A stretch of 55,319 nt of DNA from contig RFNT01000093.1 in the NCBI GenBank assembly GCA_009927045.1, forward strand, positions 1 through 55,319, read 5' to 3'. Shown here piece after piece: positions 44,563 through 54,120 of this stretch. The position numbers and the translations under genes are program-made. Source of the DNA: a bacterium (GTDB taxonomy: Bacteria > Bdellovibrionota > FAC87 > UBA2466). Every line of letters starts with the position of its first letter. Within the stretch, counting starts at the first letter, position 1. The notes under the pieces are model-generated. The model was given only the letters and a program-made list of their open reading frames with translations, had not been told where the DNA came from and did not search any database.

Positions 44563-44907
44563 ATGAAAGTCACTGAAGTTTATTCCACCGTTGCCACGCA
44601 CTTGAAAACCCATGCTGCTTCTCCGCAGCTGTTTCATTTGCTGGCGGATACCTTTAAGGCTTTGGGAGATCCCACTCGAGTTCAAATTGTATGGGCGCTT
44701 TCTCATGGAGAACTGTGCGTGACGGATATTGCTGAACTCTTGGCGGTGACCCCCTCCGCAATCAGTCATCACTTGAGAACCTTACGAAATTTACGTTTGG
44801 TAAAAATTCGAAGAGATCACAGAACGCTTTTTTACTCTTTAGATGATGAACATATCGAACATCTCTTGGAAGAAGGGATGGAGCATGTGAGGGACTTGCT
44901 GCCATGA
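44563..44907 (+). CDS. ArsR/SmtB family metal-responsive repressor
   Basis: A 114-residue winged-helix regulator. The core reads FKALGDPTRVQIVWALSHGELCVTDIAELL and recognition helix TPSAISHHLRTLRNLRLV. The C-terminal helix contains the alpha-5 metal site D-x-H-x10-H-x2-D (Asp95, His97, His108, Asp111), as in the Zn/Co/Ni sensors SmtB and CzrA. The alpha-3 Cys pair of arsenic or cadmium sensors is absent; only Cys52 remains. It overlaps the permease gene start by 4 bases, so it probably represses that operon and releases with metal. Confidence 0.9.
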   Translation: MKVTEVYSTVATHLKTHAASPQLFHLLADTFKALGDPTRVQIVWALSHGELCVTDIAELLAVTPSAISHHLRTLRNLRLVKIRRDHRTLFYSLDDEHIEHLLEEGMEHVRDLLP

Positions 44908-46652
44908 AAAAATTATTATTCATCAGCATGCTTTGTTGGGTGTCCTTTGCTGGAAGCGAACCGGCCCAGTTAGTGGTTCATTTATTGAATTATATTGCTT
45001 CTGATTACTCTGGAGCCGTTTCCAGCTCGGGACAGGTACTGAGTGACTTTGAATACCAAGAGCAAATGGAGTTTGTTCAAAGATTAGTGGAAGAGAGCCA
45101 AAGAAACGCTCAATTGGGAGAAGCAGAATTTCAAAACCAGCTTCGCAGACTTCAAGCGGGAATTGAAAATAAACAACCTCCCGACCAAATCCAAACTCAA
45201 GCAGCCCAACTTTCTCAATGGGTGATTGCTCGAACCGGGATTTCTACTGAGCCCCAACATCAGATAGATCTCGTTTCCGGAAAAAATCTGTATGGACAAA
45301 ACTGTTCTCAATGTCATGGGGTCACTGGGCTAGGCGATGGTCCTTCCAGTGGAAATTTCAACCCTCCGCCCACGCAGTTCACGGATCCTAAGTTGAGCCA
45401 AACCTCTCTCTTTCAGTTATTCAATACGATCCAACTAGGTGTACCAGGAACTGCCATGGCAGCGTTTGACCATTTAGCTCCTGAAGAAATTTGGGATATT
45501 GTGTTCTATGTAGCCAGACTGCGCAGAGGTATCACGACCAGTGAGGTGAGTAATTCCCAAGTGCTTCTAATGAAAGCTGTGAAGGCTATTGAGGAGAGCG
45601 CCTTGGCTTACCAAAAGAAGCAGTTTCTTCAGGCAAAAAATCTCGCCATCACCGCCTATTTAGAAGGTGTAGAGCCCCTGGAACCAAAACTCCGAATGAA
45701 AAATGCAGAATTCCTATTCCAATTAGAAAAACATCTGACCGATCTCCGTCATTTGATTGAACAGCAAGCATCTGTCGAAAAAGTCCTCCAGAAGGCTCAG
45801 GAGTCCTCCCGCTTGTTAGAACAAGCTGATTTGTACTTGGTTGAGAATCCGCCAGATACATGGTTTATTTTTTCCGTCGCATTTGGAATATTCTTACGAG
45901 AGGCTTTTGAAGCTGCTCTCATATTGATCACATTAATTGGGGTAGTCCGTAATTTCGGAAGTAAGAAGGCGGTTTGGGCAGTACACGCAGGATGGGGAAG
46001 TGCTCTCCTGTTGGGAATTGGAGCGTGGTTTTTTTCCGGAGTGCTCTTGAAAATGACAGGTGCTCAGCGAGAATTGATCGAGGGGGGCGTGGCGCTCTTT
46101 GCGGTTCTGGTTTTATTATACTTTGGTCTCTGGATGCACAGAAAAACAGAAATTGGTCGCTGGAGAGATTTTATCAAGCAAATGGTGGGGCTGGCCAAAG
46201 AGCGAAAAAATATTTTCATTTTGGGCGGGGTTGCCTTCATGGGGGTGTTTCGGGAAACCTTTGAGACCGTAATATTTTTACGAGCTTTATTGTTGGAGAC
46301 CACATCTCAGTCTCATCAAATGGCACTCGCATTGGGAGTATTGTGTGCCTTTGTGCTAGTTGGATCATTGAGCTGGTGGAGTGTGAAGTGGAGTGCCCGA
46401 CTTCCCATTCGGAATCTATTTCAGATCTCCTCCTGGATGATGTTTTTCCTCAGCTTCATCCTCGTTGGCAAAGGAATTCATGCTTTGCAGGAAAGCGGTC
46501 TAGTGCCAGTCACTGCAGTAGGGGTTCAGTTTCAATCTGATTTATTAGGAGTATATCCCTTTTACCAAACGCTGCTCGCTCAATTGGTTTTGGCGGTTGT
46601 TATTTCCCTCTACTTGGTTTTTGAAAAACGAGGACTGCGAGCCACTTCTTAA
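44904..46652 (+). CDS. Cytochrome c-FTR1 fusion metal permease
   Basis: A 582-residue membrane protein. A signal peptide is followed by a helical region, a c-type heme domain with CSQCHG (Cys134-His138) and a distal Met within GVPGTAMAAF, a helical spacer, then an FTR1-type permease of about seven membrane segments. The permease has both REXXE iron motifs, LREAFEAA (near 332) and FRETFETVIF (near 449). FTR1 proteins move Fe3+ coupled to oxidation of Fe2+; the related PbrT moves lead. A fused cytochrome may take the electrons from the oxidation step. Control by an ArsR regulator with a Zn-type site leaves the metal open. Confidence 0.88.
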   Translation: MKKLLFISMLCWVSFAGSEPAQLVVHLLNYIASDYSGAVSSSGQVLSDFEYQEQMEFVQRLVEESQRNAQLGEAEFQNQLRRLQAGIENKQPPDQIQTQAAQLSQWVIARTGISTEPQHQIDLVSGKNLYGQNCSQCHGVTGLGDGPSSGNFNPPPTQFTDPKLSQTSLFQLFNTIQLGVPGTAMAAFDHLAPEEIWDIVFYVARLRRGITTSEVSNSQVLLMKAVKAIEESALAYQKKQFLQAKNLAITAYLEGVEPLEPKLRMKNAEFLFQLEKHLTDLRHLIEQQASVEKVLQKAQESSRLLEQADLYLVENPPDTWFIFSVAFGIFLREAFEAALILITLIGVVRNFGSKKAVWAVHAGWGSALLLGIGAWFFSGVLLKMTGAQRELIEGGVALFAVLVLLYFGLWMHRKTEIGRWRDFIKQMVGLAKERKNIFILGGVAFMGVFRETFETVIFLRALLLETTSQSHQMALALGVLCAFVLVGSLSWWSVKWSARLPIRNLFQISSWMMFFLSFILVGKGIHALQESGLVPVTAVGVQFQSDLLGVYPFYQTLLAQLVLAVVISLYLVFEKRGLRATS

Positions 46653-47479
46653 GAGCGTTGTAATTGGCGATTGAGCCAAAAAATAATCGATTGAAAATAA
46701 TCACTGCTTTCAATGTCATGATGGGGTTCGTGATAAGCTCCCGGCAAAATATGGAGAGATTTATCTTGGCTTTTAAAAGATTGAAGCAGTTCAAAGCTCC
46801 CCTCGAGTCTCACGATTTTATCGTGGGACCCATGAAGGATTAAAATGGGCAATGTGAGTTGCTGAGCGATTCCTGGAAGTTTCGGCAGTTGATCCAGAAC
46901 TGCTTTTCCCTGACTGAGCGTATTCGTGTGGCAACAGAGTGGATCTTCTAGAAAAGCTTTCACAATCTGTGGGTCCTTGGAAATTGCGCTTTTATCGCTA
47001 TTGCCAGAAACACGAAGCGTGGGAAACAGCTTCACCACTTGTTTTCCAATTGCGACAGTCAGGGGATTGATGGCTCCACCCAGTGAAAATGCAGGAGCAC
47101 TGAGAATGCATCCTGAAAACGCTTTTTGATAGTGCTGGAGAAAACTGATCGCGATAGCTCCTCCCAAGCTATGACCTAATAAAAATAAAGGGCGGGGCTC
47201 AAGCTCACGACAAATCCAGCGATACACGGCACCGACATCATCGACATAATCATCAAAACGTTCAATCCATTGACGACGGCCGCCACTGTGTCCAGCGCCG
47301 CGAAGATCAAAACGAACGACTGAAAAGCCTGCCTGCAGGAGTGCTTGTTCAGTTTCAATGTGCCGCCCAGAATGTTCGCTCATGCCATGGATAAGAAGTA
47401 TTCGAGCGCCAGGAGTTGATGAGCCGACTAATGGATCAGTCGACCAAACTGCCAGTTTATCAACCAGGCGTGGCTGCAT
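46649..47479 (-). CDS. Alpha/beta hydrolase, monoacylglycerol lipase-like
   Basis: A 276-residue serine hydrolase. The oxyanion region reads LLIHGMSEHSGRH, the nucleophile elbow LLGHSLGGAIA, the acid falls in LPILILHGSHDKIV, and the His in YHEPHHDIE. The HGMSEHSGR form is typical of monoacylglycerol lipases and related lysophospholipases (PldB group). It has no signal peptide. The 3' end overlaps the convergent FTR1 gene by 4 bases, and rodZ lies 4 bases upstream. Confidence 0.88.
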   Translation of the reverse strand: MQPRLVDKLAVWSTDPLVGSSTPGARILLIHGMSEHSGRHIETEQALLQAGFSVVRFDLRGAGHSGGRRQWIERFDDYVDDVGAVYRWICRELEPRPLFLLGHSLGGAIAISFLQHYQKAFSGCILSAPAFSLGGAINPLTVAIGKQVVKLFPTLRVSGNSDKSAISKDPQIVKAFLEDPLCCHTNTLSQGKAVLDQLPKLPGIAQQLTLPILILHGSHDKIVRLEGSFELLQSFKSQDKSLHILPGAYHEPHHDIESSDYFQSIIFWLNRQLQRS

Positions 47480-47483
47480 TTAT

Positions 47484-48470
47484 TCACTCATTGGGCAAAT
47501 CAGGCAGTTTTTCACTGGGAAAAGAGTTTTCCGAAATAGTTTCTCCTCCAGCAGGTTGCCGAGGTTTGTCTTGCGGAAAACGGGAGCCTTTAGGAAAAAT
47601 GTAATAACGAATAGTGCCCTGATATTTTGCTCCATCCTCTACGGTTCCATTATGGATGACTTCCGCACCTGAAGCGTTTCCTAAAACCAACTTGATCTTG
47701 TTCTTGGCGGTATATTCCGATTTCTCATCAGGTTTGAGGTAGTACTCCACGGGGGGGGCATCATCGATCACAATTTTGACCCAAGTTCTTTCTTTGGCAG
47801 TGACTTTGAGTGCATGTCCCTCACCAGATTCCACAGCGGCTATCGGGGCAGCAGGGGCTACTGGAGCTACTGGAGCCGTCGCAGCGGGAGCTGGTTCACT
47901 GGCAACTGCACGCTCAGGTTCTGGCGCAGCAGTGGGCGCTGGGTTTGCAACTTCGACTTCAGGGCTTGCTACTTCAGGGGCAGGAACCACCGGCACTTGA
48001 GCTTCCACGGTTCCAGTTGCAGTCGCGGTCGCATTCGCATTCGCATTCTCCGCCAAGGTGGGTGCACTGACTTCTTTTCCCAGGCGAATAATCCAAAAAG
48101 CCATAAAAACAACAAACAGGCCAAGCGCTGTGAATACTAAGGGTTTCAGTTGAAGGACCTTGGATTCTGGGCGAATGGGCGTCGGGGCAATTTCTTCAAC
48201 GGGCGTTTCGCCCGTTTCTGTGGAAACAGGTTCTTGGGCTTTCAGTTCAGAAAGATACAGTTGATAAATTTCTTGAGGGTTCAAACCCACGTAACGGGCA
48301 TAGGCCGAAAGGAAGCCCTTTACAAATGGCTTCGCAGGAAGCGCTTTCCAATTCCCCTCTTCAATTTCTCGGAGGTGGTGGATTTGGATTTTGGTGACGG
48401 AAGCGATGTCCGCAAGCCGGATTCCCCGCTTTTCCCGCTCAGTTTTTAACAGAGCCCCCAACTGTTGCAT
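47484..48470 (-). CDS. rodZ: RodZ-like cytoskeletal membrane protein
   Basis: A 328-residue protein in the RodZ layout. The N-terminal helix-turn-helix of the Xre type (residues 1-85; RGIRLADIASVTKIQIHHL) binds MreB. A membrane helix follows at about 110-130, then a low-complexity Ala/Pro/Val/Glu periplasmic linker (about 140-215), and a C-terminal DUF4115 beta domain with TAKERTWVKIVIDD. It guides cell elongation with MreB. The linker is coded by near-repeated GC-rich codons that also open false frames on the other strand. Confidence 0.88.
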   Translation of the reverse strand: MQQLGALLKTEREKRGIRLADIASVTKIQIHHLREIEEGNWKALPAKPFVKGFLSAYARYVGLNPQEIYQLYLSELKAQEPVSTETGETPVEEIAPTPIRPESKVLQLKPLVFTALGLFVVFMAFWIIRLGKEVSAPTLAENANANATATATGTVEAQVPVVPAPEVASPEVEVANPAPTAAPEPERAVASEPAPAATAPVAPVAPAAPIAAVESGEGHALKVTAKERTWVKIVIDDAPPVEYYLKPDEKSEYTAKNKIKLVLGNASGAEVIHNGTVEDGAKYQGTIRYYIFPKGSRFPQDKPRQPAGGETISENSFPSEKLPDLPNE

Positions 48471-48510
48471 GGTCTAGGTTTTACAGTATCCAAGGGGGTT
48501 ACGCTAGGTT

Positions 48511-49269
48511 TTAGTGCAGAAATTTAAGGACTTCTTGGGAGCGATCGACGTAGGGACCTTCTTTATGTCTTTGAACTAATTTCTCTAATTCCGCTTTGGC
48601 CATATTTTTCTGGCCCATCTTTATGAGGGCAAGCCCCAGTTTATAATGGCTTTCTTCGTAAAGTGGGCAGGTGGCCAGCGCTTTTGAATAGAAATCAACG
48701 GCTTTGGGGTATTTTTTTTCCTTTGCGTAGACATCGCCCAGATTTTTATTTGCAAGACAGAAATCAGGAACCATGTCGAGGGCTCTTTGGTGATGGGCCT
48801 TGGCTTTGGCGAAATTTCCCAGACGGAAGTAAGAATATCCCAAGTTAGTGAGGGCATTTTCTGGCGTCACATAAACATCCATTTTAAGGGCCTGATCAAA
48901 GTAGCCTACGGCTTCGTTGAATCGGTCTTGTCGATTCATCAAAACGCCCAGATTATTATAAACTTCAGGATACTGAGGTTGGAGTTTGAGGGCTTGTTGG
49001 AAGGCTTCAGCGGATTTACTGAAGCGCTTGGTTTCCATATAAATGATACCTAAGTGATTATAACTAGGGGCAAAATCGGGATCCTTTTCAATGCTCTGTA
49101 GGCAGAACTCTAAGGCCTTTGAAAAATTTCTCTGAGCAAACATATCCGCAGACAACTGCAAATAAAGTTTGGCCTTATCTGTTTTATCAGTGGAAGGGGT
49201 TAAATGACTGCACGCGTCTAAAAAGGGGAGGAGGACAAGAACTAAAAAGAGAGTGAAGTGCCTCAACAT
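48511..49269 (-). CDS. TPR lipoprotein, PilF/PilW-like
   Basis: A 252-residue protein with a lipobox (LDAC near residue 16-19) and five to six clean tetratricopeptide repeats, for example SYNHLGIIYMETKRFSKSAEAF and YNNLGVLMNRQDRFNEAVGYF. PilF (PilW) is the outer-membrane pilotin that helps assemble the type IV pilus secretin, and it has this size and layout. No pilus gene is adjacent, so the match is by architecture only. The ATG at 49269 is chosen because it gives a signal peptide; the frame extends to 49326. Confidence 0.75.
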   Translation of the reverse strand: MLRHFTLFLVLVLLPFLDACSHLTPSTDKTDKAKLYLQLSADMFAQRNFSKALEFCLQSIEKDPDFAPSYNHLGIIYMETKRFSKSAEAFQQALKLQPQYPEVYNNLGVLMNRQDRFNEAVGYFDQALKMDVYVTPENALTNLGYSYFRLGNFAKAKAHHQRALDMVPDFCLANKNLGDVYAKEKKYPKAVDFYSKALATCPLYEESHYKLGLALIKMGQKNMAKAELEKLVQRHKEGPYVDRSQEVLKFLH

Positions 49270-49365
49270 AACTTCAGTATAACCGAGCCGAACGGGAGTT
49301 ACCATGGCGTTTTGGATGCAAACCAAGATGATGCGACGTGTTTATGGAGTCCCCGAATTCAGGGC

Positions 49366-50775
49366 TCAACAGGCATCTTTGAGAGTGAATTTGAGTGAGA
49401 GTCCGGGAAGCTCTATGGTGTCTCCATCGACTAGCTCAATGGGTCCTAAAATCTTTCTGCGGTTCAATAAAGTAGTTTCTGAGTCCTTTGACACAGATTC
49501 CAGCCATAACGAGGTTTTTCTCCGGAAAATCCGCACGTGTCGGCCTTGAATTTGATCATTGTTGGACAAAGTAAAATGGCTTTGAGGAGAGCTTCCAATC
49601 ACAGTTTCATCGGAGTAGAGAAAAAATTCTTTGGGAGATTTTTCATCGAGGAGTTGAACCCTACCCACTCGGAGCGGGATCCTGCAGTTTTTACAATAGC
49701 CCAACTGTGACTGGGGCTCAGCATAACCGCAATAATCGCAAAAAGTGCATGCAGGTGGGTACAAAGTTTTGGGCAGAACGGAGAGTTCAACAGGAGCAAT
49801 CGCTTTTGAATTACGAAATGGCCAGAATCCTTTTTTTGTGAGCTTAATGAGTTCGTCTCTGACTTGCCGAGCTCTTTGGAATCGTTTCAGAGGATCCGGA
49901 TCGAGGCATTTTTTGATGATAGCAATGAGACGCGGATCTAAGCCAGTCGCATCCAAAATGGAGGTTTGTCCTAATTTGGGGGTTTCTCCAACCACAATTT
50001 CAAAGAGCAGAGCCCCTAAGCTGTAAACATCTCCAGCTGGAGTGAACTTTACATTTTTCTGTAGAAAATCAGGAGGGGTATAGCCTTCAGACTCAAAGAG
50101 TAAGGGTTCTTTATCAGAGATATGGTAGAGCGTTCCGAAATCTATCAGTTTCACTCGAGAGCTGATCCCATCGAGCATGACATTTTGAGGTTTGAGATCT
50201 CGGTAAATATAACCTTGCTGGTGGATGACTTCGAGGGCATCGGCAATTTCACGACCTAAATAAATCAACAGTCCATCTTCTACGACACCACTGTTTTGCT
50301 TTTTGTAATCTTCCACTGCTTTGGTGAGTTCTTTTCCGTTGATAAACTCCATGACCAGGTAGAAAGATTTGTTGCGTTCAAAATATTCAAACCCTCGAGG
50401 AAAAGCAGGGTGTTTGATTTTTCTGAGAAATTTAGCTTCGCGTTTAAAAGCCTTGAGGAGCTGTGTTTTGAATTGATCGTAAGACGCTTGATCTAGCATT
50501 TGCTTGATCAGCACGGGTTTTTCATTGTCTTTTCTTTGGGCTCTGAAAGTAGCCCCAAAGCCACTGCGAGCAATCGCTTCTTCAATCAAATAAGAATATT
50601 TAGCTTTTAATCGTTCACCGGGAGCCAGGAGTCCTTGACCGGCATCTTTGACAGAATCAAAAGAGGTTTGTCTGAGTTTCCGTGCAACTTGCACTTGGCT
50701 GAGTGATTCCCCACAGGATTCACAAAAGAGGGAGCCCGCCACGTTGGTAGTTTGACAGGACGGACACTTTTGCAC
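49366..50775 (-). CDS. Ser/Thr protein kinase with zinc ribbons and C-terminal FHA domain
   Basis: A 469-residue cytosolic signalling protein. It starts with a zinc ribbon (Cys4, Cys7, Cys18, Cys21), followed by a Hanks-type kinase domain at about 60-310 with Lys91, YRDLKPQN (191-198) and DFG (212-214). The Gly-rich loop is poor and the activation segment short, yet the catalytic residues are present. A second Cys4 cluster follows (Cys346, Cys349, Cys361, Cys364), then an FHA domain at about 385-465 with the GRHVRIF motif, which would read phospho-Thr. Upstream gene (VWA) is 39 bases away, so the two probably form one module. Confidence 0.9.
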   Translation of the reverse strand: MQKCPSCQTTNVAGSLFCESCGESLSQVQVARKLRQTSFDSVKDAGQGLLAPGERLKAKYSYLIEEAIARSGFGATFRAQRKDNEKPVLIKQMLDQASYDQFKTQLLKAFKREAKFLRKIKHPAFPRGFEYFERNKSFYLVMEFINGKELTKAVEDYKKQNSGVVEDGLLIYLGREIADALEVIHQQGYIYRDLKPQNVMLDGISSRVKLIDFGTLYHISDKEPLLFESEGYTPPDFLQKNVKFTPAGDVYSLGALLFEIVVGETPKLGQTSILDATGLDPRLIAIIKKCLDPDPLKRFQRARQVRDELIKLTKKGFWPFRNSKAIAPVELSVLPKTLYPPACTFCDYCGYAEPQSQLGYCKNCRIPLRVGRVQLLDEKSPKEFFLYSDETVIGSSPQSHFTLSNNDQIQGRHVRIFRRKTSLWLESVSKDSETTLLNRRKILGPIELVDGDTIELPGLSLKFTLKDAC

Positions 50776-50814
50776 AGAACCAACCCCTCTTTCACAGCCC
50801 CGAAAAAATCAGCT

Positions 50815-52053
50815 CTAAACTAAGAGACGCGTTTTCTTGGCTTCGTCCTTAATCGTCGCTAAGTTGTCTGAAACCGATTTACCTTGTTCCAGATCCTTAG
50901 AAAGTTGTCCTAACGCTTTGGTCACTTTAGCCTGACCTAAATTGCTAGCGATTTTGGTCGTGTTCTCAATCAACCGAGTCGCTTTAGCTTTATCTCCGCT
51001 ATTGATGCTGGCTTGAATTTGTTCACCATTCAGGTGAACTTGAAGCATCTGGATCCCTCTAAATACGTCAGGGTCTACTTGTCCTAAATCAGCTTCACGG
51101 TCCGTTGTTTTCACTTTAATACTTGAAAGTTCTGAATCCTTACCGTCGGAACTAGCGATGAGATCGAACAATTTAATTTCGCTACCGATTTGACCGTCTC
51201 CTTGATGGCTCGTCTGGATGATAAAAGTGGTCATGTCTTTCGTCATGGAACCTGTCGCAATTTCGAAACTGTTTTTATTTCCGGAAATATCGTAGATCAC
51301 AATTTCTGGAGCTACTTTAGCAATTCTCATCATTTTACAATTGATAGCTGAGAATTTGAGAGTCAGATTTCCAACAACAGAGGATTGAAGTTTCTGAACT
51401 TCTTCTTGGAGTCCTTGTTTGAATTTGGTCAGATCATTTGCGTGATAATAAGAACCACGGCCTAATTCAGAGAGCTTACTAATAAAACTGGAATCGTAGT
51501 CATCAGCAGAACCAATACCCACACCTGTGAGTGTGATGTGTTCATGTTTTCGAACGATCTCTTCATAGCGTTGGGATTCTTCGATGCGGTATCCTTGGTT
51601 ATCGGTTGGGAATCCGTCAGTGAGCAAGATGATATGATTGACTCGTTTTACTTTGTCAGCACTGGAACGAGCATCAAAAGAGCCATAAGCCTGTTTGAGC
51701 CCTGCTTCCAAATTCGTCACGCCTGATGGTGACGCCAAATTGAGAATGGCATCTCGCATGACTTGTCGATTTTGAGAAAGTGAAGCAAGAGGAAAAAGTT
51801 CTTTGGATCCGGAATCAAAAAGTACCACTCCAACGCGGTCATCATCTTTAAGTGAGTCAATAATTTCAGCAACGGCTTGCTTGACCGTGGACCATTTATC
51901 GCCCCCCATGGAGCTTGAACCATCAATCAGAAACAAAACATTGGAAGGAATCCTTCCCAATCCGGAATCGGGGGTGAGTTCGACTAAGGTGGTTGTGCTG
52001 TAGTCGCCACTTATGGGTCTTAAATCTGAACCATTTTTAACTGTGATTTTCAC
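50815..52053 (-). CDS. VWA domain protein
   Basis: A 412-residue protein with a von Willebrand factor A domain at about 37-215. The metal-ion-dependent adhesion site is complete: FLIDGSSSM (Asp44), a Thr in SPSGVTNLEAG and ILLTDGFPTD. The C-terminal half is beta-rich, then helical. No signal peptide is seen, so it is probably cytosolic. It lies directly upstream of the kinase-FHA gene. VWA proteins of the TerY type work with kinases of this kind, but the usual PP2C phosphatase is not in the window. Confidence 0.85.
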   Translation of the reverse strand: MKITVKNGSDLRPISGDYSTTTLVELTPDSGLGRIPSNVLFLIDGSSSMGGDKWSTVKQAVAEIIDSLKDDDRVGVVLFDSGSKELFPLASLSQNRQVMRDAILNLASPSGVTNLEAGLKQAYGSFDARSSADKVKRVNHIILLTDGFPTDNQGYRIEESQRYEEIVRKHEHITLTGVGIGSADDYDSSFISKLSELGRGSYYHANDLTKFKQGLQEEVQKLQSSVVGNLTLKFSAINCKMMRIAKVAPEIVIYDISGNKNSFEIATGSMTKDMTTFIIQTSHQGDGQIGSEIKLFDLIASSDGKDSELSSIKVKTTDREADLGQVDPDVFRGIQMLQVHLNGEQIQASINSGDKAKATRLIENTTKIASNLGQAKVTKALGQLSKDLEQGKSVSDNLATIKDEAKKTRLLV

Positions 52054-52247
52054 GCTCTCTCCTTAAAAAAAACTCGAAGTCGCTCATGCTGCCGACGTGG
52101 TGCCGGTCAGTACAGCGTGTAAGCGTTTGCAAGCTGTATGCCTTGGGTGGACGACTCAAATCCTATGCGTAAATAGGGAGTACGGGTTGAAAGTGAATTG
52201 GGTGGGGTGCCCTTTTAGGGCGGCACGTGAGCCAGGTTCGGCACTTT

Positions 52248-53887
52248 TTAGGGACTCGTGAGAAGAGCTTCAATGGTAGCCGGTTTTTCTTCTTCGTGGA
52301 GGCGGCGGTACCAATAATAGTTTCTCAAAACCGATGCGACATACTCCCGAGTTTCTTTAAAGGGAATCAAATCAATGAACAAAACGGGATCGGTAGTAGC
52401 ATAACGAGCGACCCAAAGATCGACTCGATTAGGGCCTGCATTATAACCTGCCAAAGCTAAATGGATGAAGCCATTCGATTTTTTAATGAGATCGGCTAAA
52501 TAACGGGATCCTACCGAAATATTCGCTTCCGGATCAAAAATATTTTTGGTGCTGCTGAGGCGCCGATGGGTGCCAGGAGATATCTGCATGAGTCCTTTGG
52601 CTCGGGCTCGGGAAACTGCTTTAGGATTGAAGGCACTCTCCCTGCGGGCAATCGACATCAGAAGGTAGGGATCTAAACCCTGAGAGTGTTTCTCAAAAAC
52701 AGGGAAGTACAATTTAGGAAAATAGCGTTCCATGATGGCTTTGTTGGTGAGCTGCGGATTGGCGTACAAAATATTCGTTAAGATTTTTAGCTGACCTAAA
52801 GTATTGCCGTGGGAGTGTTTAAAATCCGAGACATACAACATGAATTCAGGCTCGGCTCGTTCAGAATCAGAAATGATCCAGCTGAGCACTTTATCCGCAG
52901 ATTGTTGGAACCCCTGATCATGCAGAATTTCGACTTGTTCAATGAGATTGTTCAGTTGAGGGGCTTGTTCAGACCGGCTTCTGGGTGCTGTTGCAGAGGT
53001 TTTTAAAATAGATCCCGGATCTTCTTTTACACCGTGAAGTGCCATGAGGGTATGAAATGAGAACGGATACTGTGTTTTAAGTTCATTGAGAGTTTCTTTG
53101 AAACGAGAACTTTGCCCGCTCTCTTGATAAATTCTTGATAACCAATAAAGAGCGCGAGACCGAAAGGCATCTTTGTCTTTAGCCGAAGTTTGGAAACAAG
53201 ATTCGGCTCGAGATTTTTCTCCTCCCGCCCAATACATGAGTCCTGCACGAGTCATCAAAGTTTCAGAGTCACCTGGATTTTCAGAGGGACAAGCGCCGCC
53301 TTTTTCATAGAGCTGTCCTAAGAGGGAATAACTGACTTGACTGGGAAGCTGATCTTCCAGAAAAGCCGCCAAGGATACGGCGATGTTATTGGGGCACGCC
53401 GTTTCTGCAAGTGCTTTGGTTTTTAGCAGCTCAATATCGGTCGGTTTGACTCTGTTCAAACCACGAAGAGTTGCTACGACCGGTGAGAAGCGCAGTTCTA
53501 TCCAGTTGGTTATCGAATCTTTTTTAATTTTGGGAGAGATACTTTTGGAGGTGGTTTTTCTTTTGGGCAGATCCTGTTGGATTAAGCGTCGTGCCTCCAA
53601 TTGGAAGAAGTTCAAAACAGAAAAACAAAAAGGACTGTGTTGAAGATTGTCTTGGCAACCTTGGTGGTACTGTTGTGCACTTTCCTGGGAAAGATGGCCT
53701 TTCAGCCACTGATCGAATTGATAGGCAGCTTCGTAATCTCCGGCAGCAACGGGGCGTTGTGAAAGGCAGGGGCTACCGATTCCACAGAAGGGTTTGGGCG
53801 TTGACTGATACAAGCTGAGATCAGCGCTAAAGAGACTCCCAACAGGAGTGCCAGACTCAAATATCGATTTTTATGAATAAACTCCAT
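52248..53887 (-). CDS. Soluble lytic transglycosylase, lipoprotein, frameshifted near the N-terminus
   Basis: Murein hydrolase of the Slt/MltE type. The C-terminal SLT domain is intact, with the catalytic Glu in SIARRESAFNP, then ARAKGLMQISPGT and LALAGYNAGPNRV. The N-terminal part is a long helical superstructure as in Slt70. The main open frame begins at 53813 without a signal peptide. The neighbouring frame from the ATG at 53887 supplies one with a lipobox, ending LISAC. The frames join around 53751-53754: one base added to the GGGG there (CCCC in the coding strand) gives NAPVAAGDYEAAYQF. A 194-base gap separates its end from the VWA gene. Confidence 0.85.
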
Positions 53888-54091
53888 AAACCCCAAAAAG
53901 CCCCAAACCTTAATTATATCGGTCTTTTTCAAAAAAAAGAGACGTAAATCGGCGCCGAGAGAGCTCAAAAAAGGCGCTTTTGGGGACGGCAAATTTGGGG
54001 ATTAGCCGAGAACTTCAGATGGCCCTCTTCTTGCTGTATACATTCCTGCGAGTTGCCGCAAGGGAACTTGAGGACGTTTAATGTTAGTCAG

Positions 54092-54107
54092 CGCGTTTTT
54101 GAACGCG
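54092..54107 (+). promoter_or_regulatory. Small hairpin before the Tyr/Gly-rich lipoprotein gene
   Basis: CGCGTT and AACGCG form a 6-bp stem with a 4-base loop, ending 5 bases before an AGAGGGG ribosome-binding site. It may stabilise the mRNA or hide nothing at all; its role is open. Confidence 0.3.
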
Positions 54108-54120
54108 AGAAGAGGGGATC

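Noticed and set aside
47776-48140. Overlapping plus-strand frames opposite rodZ
   Set aside because: They mirror the low-complexity Ala/Pro/Val linker codons of rodZ and lack start signals.
52200-52247. Hairpin GTGCC/GGCAC after the transglycosylase as a terminator
   Set aside because: The stem is imperfect and there is no T run on the minus strand.
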